DNA from: Flavivirga jejuensis
GTDB lineage: Bacteria; Bacteroidota; Bacteroidia; Flavobacteriales; Flavobacteriaceae
Direction of reading: 5' to 3'
DNA: 64,000 bases
NCBI RefSeq assembly: GCF_030540765.1
Contig: NZ_JAUOEL010000004.1
Coordinates: 496,001-560,000, forward strand
Positions within the stretch are counted from its first letter, which is position 1. Every line of letters starts with the position of its first letter. Below the pieces are notes generated by a model. It was not told the DNA's origin, did not search any database, and worked only from the letters and a program-made list of their open reading frames with translations. A program made the translations under genes and the position numbers. Shown in pieces: positions 16,355-26,431 of the stretch.

Positions 16355-18877
16355 TTAATTCTTCAAAGGTTTATCTCTATTCATTTCTGTTATATCAACA
16401 CTCATAGCCTTTTTACCTAGAAAGTGTTTGCTAAAATGGTCTGCTTTTAACCAAAACCAATATTCATTCATATTTCCAAAACCATGACGTTTCCCTGGCA
16501 TGAGCATAAAATCAAAACGCTTATTTGCTTTAATTAATGCATTCGCCATTCTAATAGTGGCTCCTGGGTGTACATTATTATCTATGTCGCCAGTTATAAG
16601 CATCAATTGTCCTTTTAAGTTTCCAGCCAATGATTGGTTATTATCAATAGCATATTTGTATTTGCTGTTTCCATATGCATCTTTTTCTTCTTGAATACCA
16701 TGATGGGTTTCACTCCACCAACTATTGTATATAGAATTATCATGATTTCCAGCCGAAGATACCGCTACTTTGAAGAAATCTGGATAAACTAACATGGCAG
16801 TAGTAGACATAGACCCGCCACCTGAGTGCCCATAAATCCCCACTTTATTAATGTCTATATATGAGTGTTGATCAGCAAGTTGTTCGGCTACATACTTTTT
16901 ATCTGCTAATGCATAATCTCTTAGATTACCATAACCGTAATTATGATACCATTTCGATCGTGCTGGGTGTCCGCCTCTATTACCCAAGGTAACTACAATA
17001 AAACCTACCTGTGCCATACGATCCAATTTATCCATTTTAACCGAAAATGATTTGTTTACATATTCAGTCCAAGGTCCTGGGTATACATATTCTAATAGGG
17101 GGTAAGTTTTCGTTTTATCAAAATCAAAAGGTTTATACATAACACCATAAATATCTGTAATACCATCATCCGCTTTCATTTTAAAAGGTTCGGGGAATTT
17201 ATACCCAGTAGCCATTAATTGTGATAAATCAGCTTCTTCAAGATTCATAATAACAGCGCCTGTACTACTACGTAATTCAGATTTAGGAACGGTATTCACT
17301 CTAGAGTAGTTGCTAACAAAGTATTTGTTAGAGTCAGACATACTTGTACTTGTATTATAGTTACCAGGATTTATGTTTTTTAAGCCTGTTCCGTTTAAGT
17401 TAATTCTAAATAAATGCTCATAATATGGGTCTTGGTTTTTGGTAACACCATTTGCTGTAAAATATAAAACGCGTTCTTTTTCATCAAAATTAGTATATTT
17501 ATTAACATGATATTCTCCGCTTGTTACCTGATGTTTTAATGTTCCATTATTATCGTAAAGATAAAAATGTGCCCAACCATCGCGTTCAGACCAATGTAGT
17601 AGCTCTTGTTCGTTGTTTAATAACACTAAAGGCTTAACTTCAACATAAGTGTTTAGTGCTTCTTTAATTAATGTTTTTACGTCTCCTGTATTAATATCGG
17701 CAACACAAATATTTATTTTTTTCTTATCTCTACTTGTAGTATTGAAGTAAATCTTTCCTTTTTTAGAAAGTAATAACGATGGTTTAAATTCATCAGACCA
17801 ACTAGATTTTTTTCTTGGAGCTCTATAAATAAATAAGTCTTGTTGTACAGTAGTATCTAGTTTAACTTTATTGACTTCTTTAGATGCTATATCGAAAATA
17901 AGAATCTCTCTTTTATAATATTCTTTTTCGCCAGCCATATGGTATTTATAAGTTTCTAAAGTTGGACGTTTTTTGGAAATCGAGTTAATTACCCATAAAT
18001 CTTTTATATGTCTGGAATCAGTTTTTTGAAATACAAACTTTTTAGAGTCATGAGACCAAAACCCATGAATATTTTTACGTTCGCCCTTTTTCTTATCTTT
18101 AGTTTCGTTGTTTTCGCCTCTACTCTCAGATCCATATCCAAAATGTTCCACACCATCTTTAGTCCATTGGTTTTCGACAATAGTTGAGTCTTTTTCGTTT
18201 TTTAACGCTTTTAAGAAATTCTCTTTATCCATCCAATACAAATTGAAGTTTTTAGAGAATAGAACAATGGTGCTATCTGGGGATATGTTCGCCCATGCTT
18301 TCCATTTTCTATTTTCTTTTTTATTGTCGATTATGGTTAAACCATTACCACCTAATTTATATTCAAAATGATAAACCTTATTCGTCATTTTAGGAGTCTT
18401 CTTTTTAGTCTTTTGTTTAATAGAAGTCGTGTCTTTCGTTTTTAAGGTTTCCTTTTTCTCATCAACAACTTCAACTTTCTCTTTGGAAGTTACTCTAAAT
18501 CTAATCGCTGTTTCGTTTTTAACAAACTTAAAATTAAAACGTGGTAAGTGTTTTGCATCATAGGGGTCTTTAGTTATTTCTGATAACCATTTAGCCATTT
18601 TCGCATTGTCAAATAATTTTGTTCTAGTGCGCTTATCGGCATCTACGATGTAGTAGTTAGAACCTTCAGTCGTTTTATATTGATACCAAAAGCGATTTCC
18701 GTTTTTTAACCAATTAGGTGTAACAGAAGTAGAATGTACAAGTTTACTAATTTTTTTTGGTGAAAACTTTGATGCTAATTGATAATTAGGTGTTGGTATC
18801 TCTGGGCTAACCTCTTGTCCAAAAGAAGAATAGTTGCTTAGCAAAATGAGACTAAATAGTAAAGTGATTTTCTTCAT
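16355..18877 (-). CDS. S9 family peptidase (prolyl oligopeptidase / DPP IV-like)
   Basis: 840-aa secreted serine peptidase that removes N-terminal dipeptides or cuts proline-containing peptides in the periplasm. A signal peptide (to about residue 20, ...SSFGQ) is followed by a long beta-propeller region and a C-terminal alpha/beta hydrolase. The triad is visible as Ser685 in GHSGGGS, Asp766 in GDIDNNVHP and His798 in KRHGFG. The propeller has a Lys/Glu-rich insert (about residues 130-165). It is monocistronic. Substrate length preference is inferred from family only. Confidence 0.93.
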   Translation of the reverse strand: MKKITLLFSLILLSNYSSFGQEVSPEIPTPNYQLASKFSPKKISKLVHSTSVTPNWLKNGNRFWYQYKTTEGSNYYIVDADKRTRTKLFDNAKMAKWLSEITKDPYDAKHLPRFNFKFVKNETAIRFRVTSKEKVEVVDEKKETLKTKDTTSIKQKTKKKTPKMTNKVYHFEYKLGGNGLTIIDNKKENRKWKAWANISPDSTIVLFSKNFNLYWMDKENFLKALKNEKDSTIVENQWTKDGVEHFGYGSESRGENNETKDKKKGERKNIHGFWSHDSKKFVFQKTDSRHIKDLWVINSISKKRPTLETYKYHMAGEKEYYKREILIFDIASKEVNKVKLDTTVQQDLFIYRAPRKKSSWSDEFKPSLLLSKKGKIYFNTTSRDKKKINICVADINTGDVKTLIKEALNTYVEVKPLVLLNNEQELLHWSERDGWAHFYLYDNNGTLKHQVTSGEYHVNKYTNFDEKERVLYFTANGVTKNQDPYYEHLFRINLNGTGLKNINPGNYNTSTSMSDSNKYFVSNYSRVNTVPKSELRSSTGAVIMNLEEADLSQLMATGYKFPEPFKMKADDGITDIYGVMYKPFDFDKTKTYPLLEYVYPGPWTEYVNKSFSVKMDKLDRMAQVGFIVVTLGNRGGHPARSKWYHNYGYGNLRDYALADKKYVAEQLADQHSYIDINKVGIYGHSGGGSMSTTAMLVYPDFFKVAVSSAGNHDNSIYNSWWSETHHGIQEEKDAYGNSKYKYAIDNNQSLAGNLKGQLMLITGDIDNNVHPGATIRMANALIKANKRFDFMLMPGKRHGFGNMNEYWFWLKADHFSKHFLGKKAMSVDITEMNRDKPLKN

Positions 18878-19112
18878 AAATATAAATTTAGATATACCAT
18901 TAGGTAATATATAAGCTTAATACACTGTTTTTGAAAATTAACCTTATGCTATTTGTGTTAAAAGTATCTTAAATTACGATTTATAGGATATAAGGAATAG
19001 CCTAAATACAACGAGTAAGTAGGTTGTCTCCATTTATCAATATTGATAATAATCTGGTCTGTTTTAAGAATTTTTTTATTTGTATTTTTAACCCTTCAAT
19101 TATTTTAAAAAT

Positions 19113-19916
19113 ATGTGTAAAGTTGTTTTAATTACAGGCGGTTCCTCAGGAATCGGAAAATCTATTGGAGAATATTTAATCCAAAAAAACTTTGTAGTTT
19201 ATGGTACTAGTAGAAATCCTGAGAAGTATAAAGAGAGTAAGTTTCCTATTTTAGCATTAGATGTTAAGGAAAACAACACCATATTAAAAACGGTGAGTAC
19301 TATTATAGAAAAGGAGGGGAGGTTAGATGTTGTTATAAATAATGCTGGAGCTGGTATTACTGGACCTATTGAAGAAATACCAGAAGCTGAAATTAAAAAT
19401 AATTTTGATACTAATTTTTTTGGACCTATTAATGTTATTAAAGCTGTATTGCCACAAATGCGTGAGCAACAATCTGGGTTAATTATAAATATAACTTCTA
19501 TTGCAGGTTATATGGGATTACCATATCGAGGTGTTTATAGTGCAAGTAAAGGAGCTTTAGAGCTTTTAACTGAAGCTTTTAGAATGGAACTTAAAGATTT
19601 TAATATTAAAATGACCAATGTTGCTCCTGGTGATTTTGCAACAAATATAGCAGCGGGGCGCTATCATGCACCACTTCTTGAAACATCCCCTTATAAAAAG
19701 CCATATGGAGATACATTAAGTTTAATGGACGAGCATGTTGATAATGGCAGTAATCCAAACTTAATGGCAGAAGCTGTGCATAACATTATAAATACAGGTA
19801 ATCCGAAAGTACATTATAAGGTTGGAGAGTTTATGCAAAAATTCTCAATTGTTTTAAAAAGACTATTACCAGATAAGGTTTATGAAAAACTCTTAATGAA
19901 TCATTATAAGCTTTAA
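19113..19916 (+). CDS. short-chain dehydrogenase/reductase
   Basis: 267-aa NAD(P)-dependent oxidoreductase of the classical SDR family. Cofactor motif GGSSGIGKSIG (residues 9-19), NNAGAG, catalytic Ser in NITSIAGYMG, and Tyr/Lys in YSASKGA are all present. The C-terminal part resembles the SDRs that act on lipids or retinol-like alcohols. The substrate cannot be told from sequence. Monocistronic, in a region without related genes. Confidence 0.9.
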   Translation: MCKVVLITGGSSGIGKSIGEYLIQKNFVVYGTSRNPEKYKESKFPILALDVKENNTILKTVSTIIEKEGRLDVVINNAGAGITGPIEEIPEAEIKNNFDTNFFGPINVIKAVLPQMREQQSGLIINITSIAGYMGLPYRGVYSASKGALELLTEAFRMELKDFNIKMTNVAPGDFATNIAAGRYHAPLLETSPYKKPYGDTLSLMDEHVDNGSNPNLMAEAVHNIINTGNPKVHYKVGEFMQKFSIVLKRLLPDKVYEKLLMNHYKL

Positions 19917-20268
19917 CAAGCGCTCTTAAATATTATTAAGATACGAACTGAGTTTCTTGTGTTTGAGGATTTCTGTAGGTTAAATAAACACGAATCAGAC
20001 TTTCAGTTTGTCAAACATATATAGATTTGAAACCTGCCATGCTTTTGGCTTTGTAAAGTGCTAAGCAGGTTGTACCTAAACATTAAAAGTATTTGATAAT
20101 TTTTGTCATGCACTAAAAGAAATTAGAGTAAACTTAATTCTGTTGAAATTAATAAAACTCTAAATTTCATGGTATTTTCACTCTTCATTTTCGCAGTATA
20201 ATGGCTCATACGGATTTAAAAATATTTTCGGCATATTATTTGATATTACTGTTTCAAAATTAAAACCG
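19917..20268. other. 352-bp gap with repeat debris
   Basis: Contains a decayed piece of the dispersed repeat (ACACGAATCAGACTTTCAGT, about 19988-20007) and a loose hairpin AACCTGC/GCAGGTT (20031-20037 and 20065-20071). No gene seen. Confidence 0.5.
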
Positions 20269-20685
20269 ATGAAGCAGTATGTATTTGTAATTCTTCTAGT
20301 TTCCTTTTTTTCTTTTAGTGGCTGTGAAGATGTATTAGATTGTGTTATTAATGTAAGACCAGAATTGCATAATAAAACCTTAGCAGTAGGACTTGTTGAT
20401 GCATATTATTCTGAAACTATTTCTGCTGAAATTAAGAATGAAGCGAATGATAATGATTATGACTATTATTTTGATATTTCAGGCAGACTTCCAGAAGGAA
20501 TAGATGTTTACTATAACAGACATAGAGAAGTTGTTTTTAAAGGAATACCGAAAGCATCTGGAAGTTTTGTTATTAGAGCTTATTTAGAGGTTGTACCTCA
20601 TTATAATACCTATGGAAATGATAGAATTAATGGGAGACTATGCTCTGATAATACTTCTAAAACGTATACTTTAGTTATTAATTAA
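20269..20685 (+). CDS. lipoprotein with putative Ig-like domain
   Basis: 138 aa. The signal ends at a lipobox (FSFSGC, Cys about residue 19). The body carries a He_PIG-like motif: SGRLPEGIDV, a strand, then FKGIPKASGSFVIRAYLEV, as in putative Ig domains of surface proteins. Function unknown, probably outer-membrane associated. Its last 15 bp overlap convergently with the end of the 20671-22092 gene, so the two transcripts meet tail to tail. Confidence 0.7.
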   Translation: MKQYVFVILLVSFFSFSGCEDVLDCVINVRPELHNKTLAVGLVDAYYSETISAEIKNEANDNDYDYYFDISGRLPEGIDVYYNRHREVVFKGIPKASGSFVIRAYLEVVPHYNTYGNDRINGRLCSDNTSKTYTLVIN

Positions 20686-22092
20686 TCCCAAAAGCTGATT
20701 CTCGAATTTTACAGAAAAAACATTTGTATTATTATTTACTATTCTACTGTTTTTATCTACAATGATTGTTTTTGTTATGGGGTGAATAGCTAAAGTTTTT
20801 TTAGCTTCTTTTGAATCTTTAAGTACATATTCGTTTTCAAAAATAAATCTATTTATTTTTAATGATTTTCTCGATTTTTCTAATCCGTAATTATCAACAT
20901 TAATAGTAATGAATGCGACTTCAGGATACTTGTTTTTTAATTCTTTGATTTGTTTATGACTGTCCTTAAAATGCTCATGATAGGTGTGAGACCAAAAGCT
21001 TATAACCGAAGGAGCGTCTATAATAGTACTAATATCAAATTCTACATTATTATAATCAACAAGTTTAACATTGGGGAGTTTGGAACCATTTTTTAACCTG
21101 TTTAGCGATTTTGTGAAGCTTATCATCTTCTTTTTGCCTTTTTTACTTTCGCTTTTGCTTAAATAAGATTTTAAAATAGTATTGTTATTTTCTATATTTT
21201 CGTTTTTTGATATATAATTTATTGCTAACTCATAAAGTAAATCATTTTTAATAGCAACGTTTGTTAATAAGCTATCAATAAGCTTTAATCTGTCTAAATT
21301 ATAGCATAACGAATTTCTGTTAAAATGCTTACTATTAGAATGTAGATTATGCTCTCTTAAAGCCATATTACTAAAACTGTACCTTAAAAATTTATTGTAT
21401 TTATGATAATTACTAGAAAAGTTACTATTATAATCTATATCCTTTCTATAGTCATAAAAATCTTTTGGAAGTGATTTTAAAATAGCTCTTTTGTTTTTAC
21501 CATAATGTACAAATGGATATACCTCTTTACTGGAATAGTAGCTAAAATCTATATTTACTTGTGCTATTTTTTCAAATAGAGGAGACGTCTCATACTTTTT
21601 TTTGAAAGCCTTCAAATTTTTAACCTTTACAGCTTTTAAAGAATCTATACGTTTTTGATAAATAGATGGGGTTAATTGGCAAAGCTTAAAAATATATTTT
21701 TCTTCAACTTCATTTTCTAAAAAACCATTTATTAAATAATTGTTTTTTTTAGCGCCTTTACCAGTAAAAACAAGTGATTCATCAAACTCCAAAGTATTCA
21801 ACCTAAAAAGAACACTATCTTTAGGTTCTAATAATATCATTTGAAATTCATAACCATGACTAAATGAATATAAGCCTTTTTTTAAATCATTGATTTTATA
21901 TAAAAACCTATTTCTACCGTCAAGCATAATAGTATCAATAGTAGCCTCAGACTTTAATAATACTACATAATTAGTGGTTGGATTAATAATTTCACCACCA
22001 ATATACGCGTAATTAATGTCCGCTTCACTCGTATCTTGTTTGCAGGCCGAAAGAGCTAATATTGCTAATATTATTGAAAAGTATAATTTCAT
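20671..22092 (-). CDS. TlpA-like lipoprotein lacking redox cysteines
   Basis: 473 aa. Lipoprotein signal (ALSAC, Cys17), an N-terminal DUF4369-like beta region (residues ~28-110), a helical middle, and a C-terminal thioredoxin/TlpA fold (about 345-473: LPNVKLVDYNNVEFD, then SVISFWSHTYHEHF, AFITINVD). Where TlpA proteins have CxxC after the FW motif, this has no cysteine (residues 366-376 contain His, Tyr and Glu). It therefore cannot act as a thiol reductase; a binding or structural periplasmic role is more likely. Monocistronic. Confidence 0.8.
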   Translation of the reverse strand: MKLYFSIILAILALSACKQDTSEADINYAYIGGEIINPTTNYVVLLKSEATIDTIMLDGRNRFLYKINDLKKGLYSFSHGYEFQMILLEPKDSVLFRLNTLEFDESLVFTGKGAKKNNYLINGFLENEVEEKYIFKLCQLTPSIYQKRIDSLKAVKVKNLKAFKKKYETSPLFEKIAQVNIDFSYYSSKEVYPFVHYGKNKRAILKSLPKDFYDYRKDIDYNSNFSSNYHKYNKFLRYSFSNMALREHNLHSNSKHFNRNSLCYNLDRLKLIDSLLTNVAIKNDLLYELAINYISKNENIENNNTILKSYLSKSESKKGKKKMISFTKSLNRLKNGSKLPNVKLVDYNNVEFDISTIIDAPSVISFWSHTYHEHFKDSHKQIKELKNKYPEVAFITINVDNYGLEKSRKSLKINRFIFENEYVLKDSKEAKKTLAIHPITKTIIVDKNSRIVNNNTNVFSVKFENQLLGLINN

Positions 22093-22235
22093 AAAATCCC
22101 CCTAATTGTATTCAATTAAATACGTATTACTATACAAAAATATGCGTTGTATTTATAAAGAGCTGTTAATGCGTTGTTAAAAATTATTATAGCTAAAAAA
22201 AATGCCCTTTTTTGTTTAAAAATAAACAAGCTAAG

Positions 22236-22267
22236 TTGTTTTGTACCATTTGAATTTTCTACTTTTG
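22236..22267 (+). promoter_or_regulatory. promoter of the ABC-F gene
   Basis: TTG at 22236-22238 (and another at 22241-22243) with TACTTTTG at 22260-22267. Transcription would start near 22274, leaving a leader of about 100 nt, long enough for attenuation as seen with other ABC-F genes, though I see no clear hairpin pair. Confidence 0.55.
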
Positions 22268-22356
22268 CAAAAACTTACAATCAAGGTGTATGTCAAGGAG
22301 TACCCTTATCAATATGTAAGTCTATCAAGATTTATTATAATAAAATTTCTGAGTAA

Positions 22357-23997
<1,641 letters not shown>

Positions 23998-24085
23998 CAA
24001 TCTATAGTTTATAACAAGAGCATACATAGTCTTATCTGGAGTTTTACATAAATAATGTAAGATAAAACTTATTTTGTATTCTGTT

Positions 24086-24325
24086 TTACGATTTTAATTC
24101 AGCAGTTATACTTTCAATAATAGGAACAGCTTTGTCGAGCTCATCTTTATTTACAAAAACTTCTTGAAAACCAGGTACAATACCGCCACCAAAACCAGCT
24201 AAACGAGCAGATTCGGTTGGATCTTTAACAATAGGGTTAATGTTAACAATTTCTAACTGATTAACAATACGTTGAACAATTATAAGGTCTCCAGTAAATA
24301 TTTTTATATAACTTGAATCTATCAT
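24086..24325 (-). CDS. DUF2007 family protein
   Basis: 79-aa ACT-like small protein (putative signal-transducing protein, DUF2007). Characteristic parts are the start IKIFTGDLIIVQRIVNQLE and the C-terminal VFVNKDELDKAVPIIE. Cytoplasmic; function unknown. Convergent with the ABC-F gene, 88 bp away. Start chosen at the first ATG, which matches the family length. Confidence 0.85.
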   Translation of the reverse strand: MIDSSYIKIFTGDLIIVQRIVNQLEIVNINPIVKDPTESARLAGFGGGIVPGFQEVFVNKDELDKAVPIIESITAELKS

Positions 24326-24616
24326 CGTTGAAAGTATATAGGTGTCTTTTAAAGATACAAAATTATATTGTTATATAAAAATGAATTTATGTTAACTATT
24401 TGTTTTATAAGGTCTTATTGTGAATTTTTGTACGATTTATATCTTATTTTTAATAAGTAAATACGTTTAAAAAATGCTTTAATTTCCTTTGTTTTTCTGT
24501 AAAATTTATAGTGTTAGACGAATGGATGCATTTTAACGTATTTACTATGAGTTTGTTGTTCTGTTTTTTTTTTTTATTTATAATTGTTCGACTTATAACC
24601 CTAAATGATATTTATA

Positions 24617-25393
24617 ATGAAAAAACCTACTCTAAGCTTTATCTTATATTGCTTTATTTCTATTACTTATGCTCAAGTTGGTATTGGAACTACAACGCCT
24701 GATGGCTCATCGGTTATGGATGTAGAAAGTACAGATAAGGGTCTACTGATTCCACGACTTACCAATAATCAGAAAAATAATATCCTTAACCCTGCAACTG
24801 GGCTTATGGTATATGATTTAACCAATAAGTGTACATCTGTAAATATTGGCCCTCCTTTTGCGCCTAATTGGGAGTGTTTAAATAAGACGGACAATTCAAC
24901 AATACCTACCGTTATTGTTTCTAGTAACTCTTTGGTGATTGATACAACAAATGATAAACAATGGCTTGATGTACCAGACTTAAATTCTACGTTTACACTT
25001 TTAGAAGATGAAACCATTAAAATAGATTGGACCTTGTTTACTGGTCAAACATTAGCTTCAACGACTTCTGGCTTTGCTCAAATGTTTACCATCCTTGAAA
25101 TTAACGGCGCTAATGATGTTAGATCGTCTAATTACTTGCCGATGGTTCACAACCCAGGAGGAAATAGTTTTAGACTTTTAATGAATAATTCTACATTTTC
25201 GCATGCTATCACCCTCAATGCTGGAGTTTACACGGTAAAGGTAAAAGTATACGCTGCGAGTTTCTTGGGTGCTACAGCGACTAGAAGTGTTAGTGTTGGC
25301 GCTCGGATTAGTAGTTGGGCAGGAGGAGACAACATGACATCACAAGAAATGTTAAATGCAGCATCAAACAAATTATTAATTACTTTTTTATAG
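24617..25393 (+). CDS. secreted VGIGTTTP-type protein
   Basis: About 258 aa. A signal peptide (MKKPTLSFILYCFISITYA) precedes the hallmark AQVGIGTTTPDGSSVMDVES and GLLIPRLTNNQ found at the N-terminus of many secreted Flavobacteriia proteins. The rest is a beta-sandwich-like domain (about 100-258) with no catalytic motif. I chose the ATG at 24617 over 24605 because it gives the standard n-region. No T9SS C-terminal domain is evident. Possibly a fibre or surface protein. Confidence 0.75.
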   Translation: MKKPTLSFILYCFISITYAQVGIGTTTPDGSSVMDVESTDKGLLIPRLTNNQKNNILNPATGLMVYDLTNKCTSVNIGPPFAPNWECLNKTDNSTIPTVIVSSNSLVIDTTNDKQWLDVPDLNSTFTLLEDETIKIDWTLFTGQTLASTTSGFAQMFTILEINGANDVRSSNYLPMVHNPGGNSFRLLMNNSTFSHAITLNAGVYTVKVKVYAASFLGATATRSVSVGARISSWAGGDNMTSQEMLNAASNKLLITFL

Positions 25394-25432
25394 AATGATA
25401 TAAATTTATCATTAATAGTAAGGATCTAAAAA

Positions 25433-25462
25433 AGGCTAATTTAATATTAAATTAGCTTTTTA
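25433..25462 (+). terminator. terminator after the secreted protein gene
   Basis: Perfect 22-bp palindrome beginning GCTAATTTAA at 25435 and ending at 25456, followed by TTTTTAG. About 40 bp after the stop. A-rich on the other side, so it may also serve the convergent PAP2 gene. Confidence 0.75.
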
Positions 25463-25543
25463 GATTTTTATCATTTATTCTTCAAAATTATTATTTGACG
25501 ATTTGTTTTTAAAAGTTGAATATGTTGTTAAAAACACAAACAG

Positions 25544-26431
25544 TTAAAATACACCAACAACGCCAATTTTATTTCCTGTAAAGTTAAGTTTCCATGAAAT
25601 ACGATTCTTTTTTTTCACGGGATAATCATAAGCTTTAGTATTGAATAGAAATTTATCTACAGAGTCAACAACAACAATACTTAAGGCAGTACCTAAGGCA
25701 ATGTCTGTGAGCCAATGAGCACCAGCAAATAATCTTGAAATGGGAGCTACTGAGCCCAATGTATATACCCCAACTTTAGACCAGGTGTTATCAAACTGTT
25801 TAGCAATGGCATGAGCCATGGTTATAGATAAAACAGTATGTCCAGATGGGAATGAATGAAATTCAGGTTCATTTGACCAAAACCTAAATTCTGTACTTTT
25901 ATAACCATTCTCTGGACGAGCTCTACCAAAAGCAGTTTTGCTAAAGCTTTGTATGAGTCCTGTAGTGAACGAAGATGAAATAATTAATACACTTGTTTTT
26001 CTAATCGTTTCATTTTTTGTAAATAATCCAAAACCATACAATCCAGCATTTGCAATAAAATAGACTTGCGGGCTTCCAAACCGAGTACCAGCTTCTTGAA
26101 ATATGTTTGGTACATTTGGTTCTTGACGAATTAAGAAAGCACTACTTTCATCGTCTATAGAAGAAAGCGCAAAAAGTCCTAAAGTTATAGCTCCTAAAGT
26201 TTTAAAATCTTTCTTTTTCCAATAAAAAGGTCTGGTAAAAGCATGTTTAACACCTAAAAAAGCTTGTTTAGCATCATGGCTTGCTAATCGACCTATGGAA
26301 GCGGTGTCTTTTGTTTTTTTTAAGCGTATTTTCTGTGCGCTCAAATTAAAAGAGACCAAACATATAACTATTAGAAAAAATTTTTTTTGTACTGATATCT
26401 TATCGCAATTCTGCACCAAGTTGCGTCTCAA
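25544..26431 (-). CDS. PAP2-superfamily membrane phosphatase
   Basis: 295 aa with signal peptide and several membrane spans. All three phosphatidic-acid-phosphatase motifs are present: KTAFGRARP, FPSGH and SRLFAGAHWLTD. It probably dephosphorylates lipid phosphates (undecaprenyl-diphosphate or phosphatidyl type) at the periplasmic face. The start region overlaps the 3' end of pheT by 32 bp, so it is read on the same transcript. MRRNLVQNC is the only ATG; TTG or GTG codons just inside could also serve. Confidence 0.9.
   Translation of the reverse strand: MRRNLVQNCDKISVQKKFFLIVICLVSFNLSAQKIRLKKTKDTASIGRLASHDAKQAFLGVKHAFTRPFYWKKKDFKTLGAITLGLFALSSIDDESSAFLIRQEPNVPNIFQEAGTRFGSPQVYFIANAGLYGFGLFTKNETIRKTSVLIISSSFTTGLIQSFSKTAFGRARPENGYKSTEFRFWSNEPEFHSFPSGHTVLSITMAHAIAKQFDNTWSKVGVYTLGSVAPISRLFAGAHWLTDIALGTALSIVVVDSVDKFLFNTKAYDYPVKKKNRISWKLNFTGNKIGVVGVF

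Noticed and set aside
24511-24702. Small membrane-like ORF before the VGIGTTTP protein.
   Set aside because: Overlaps the secreted protein's start in another frame and consists of a T-run translated as Phe/Leu.
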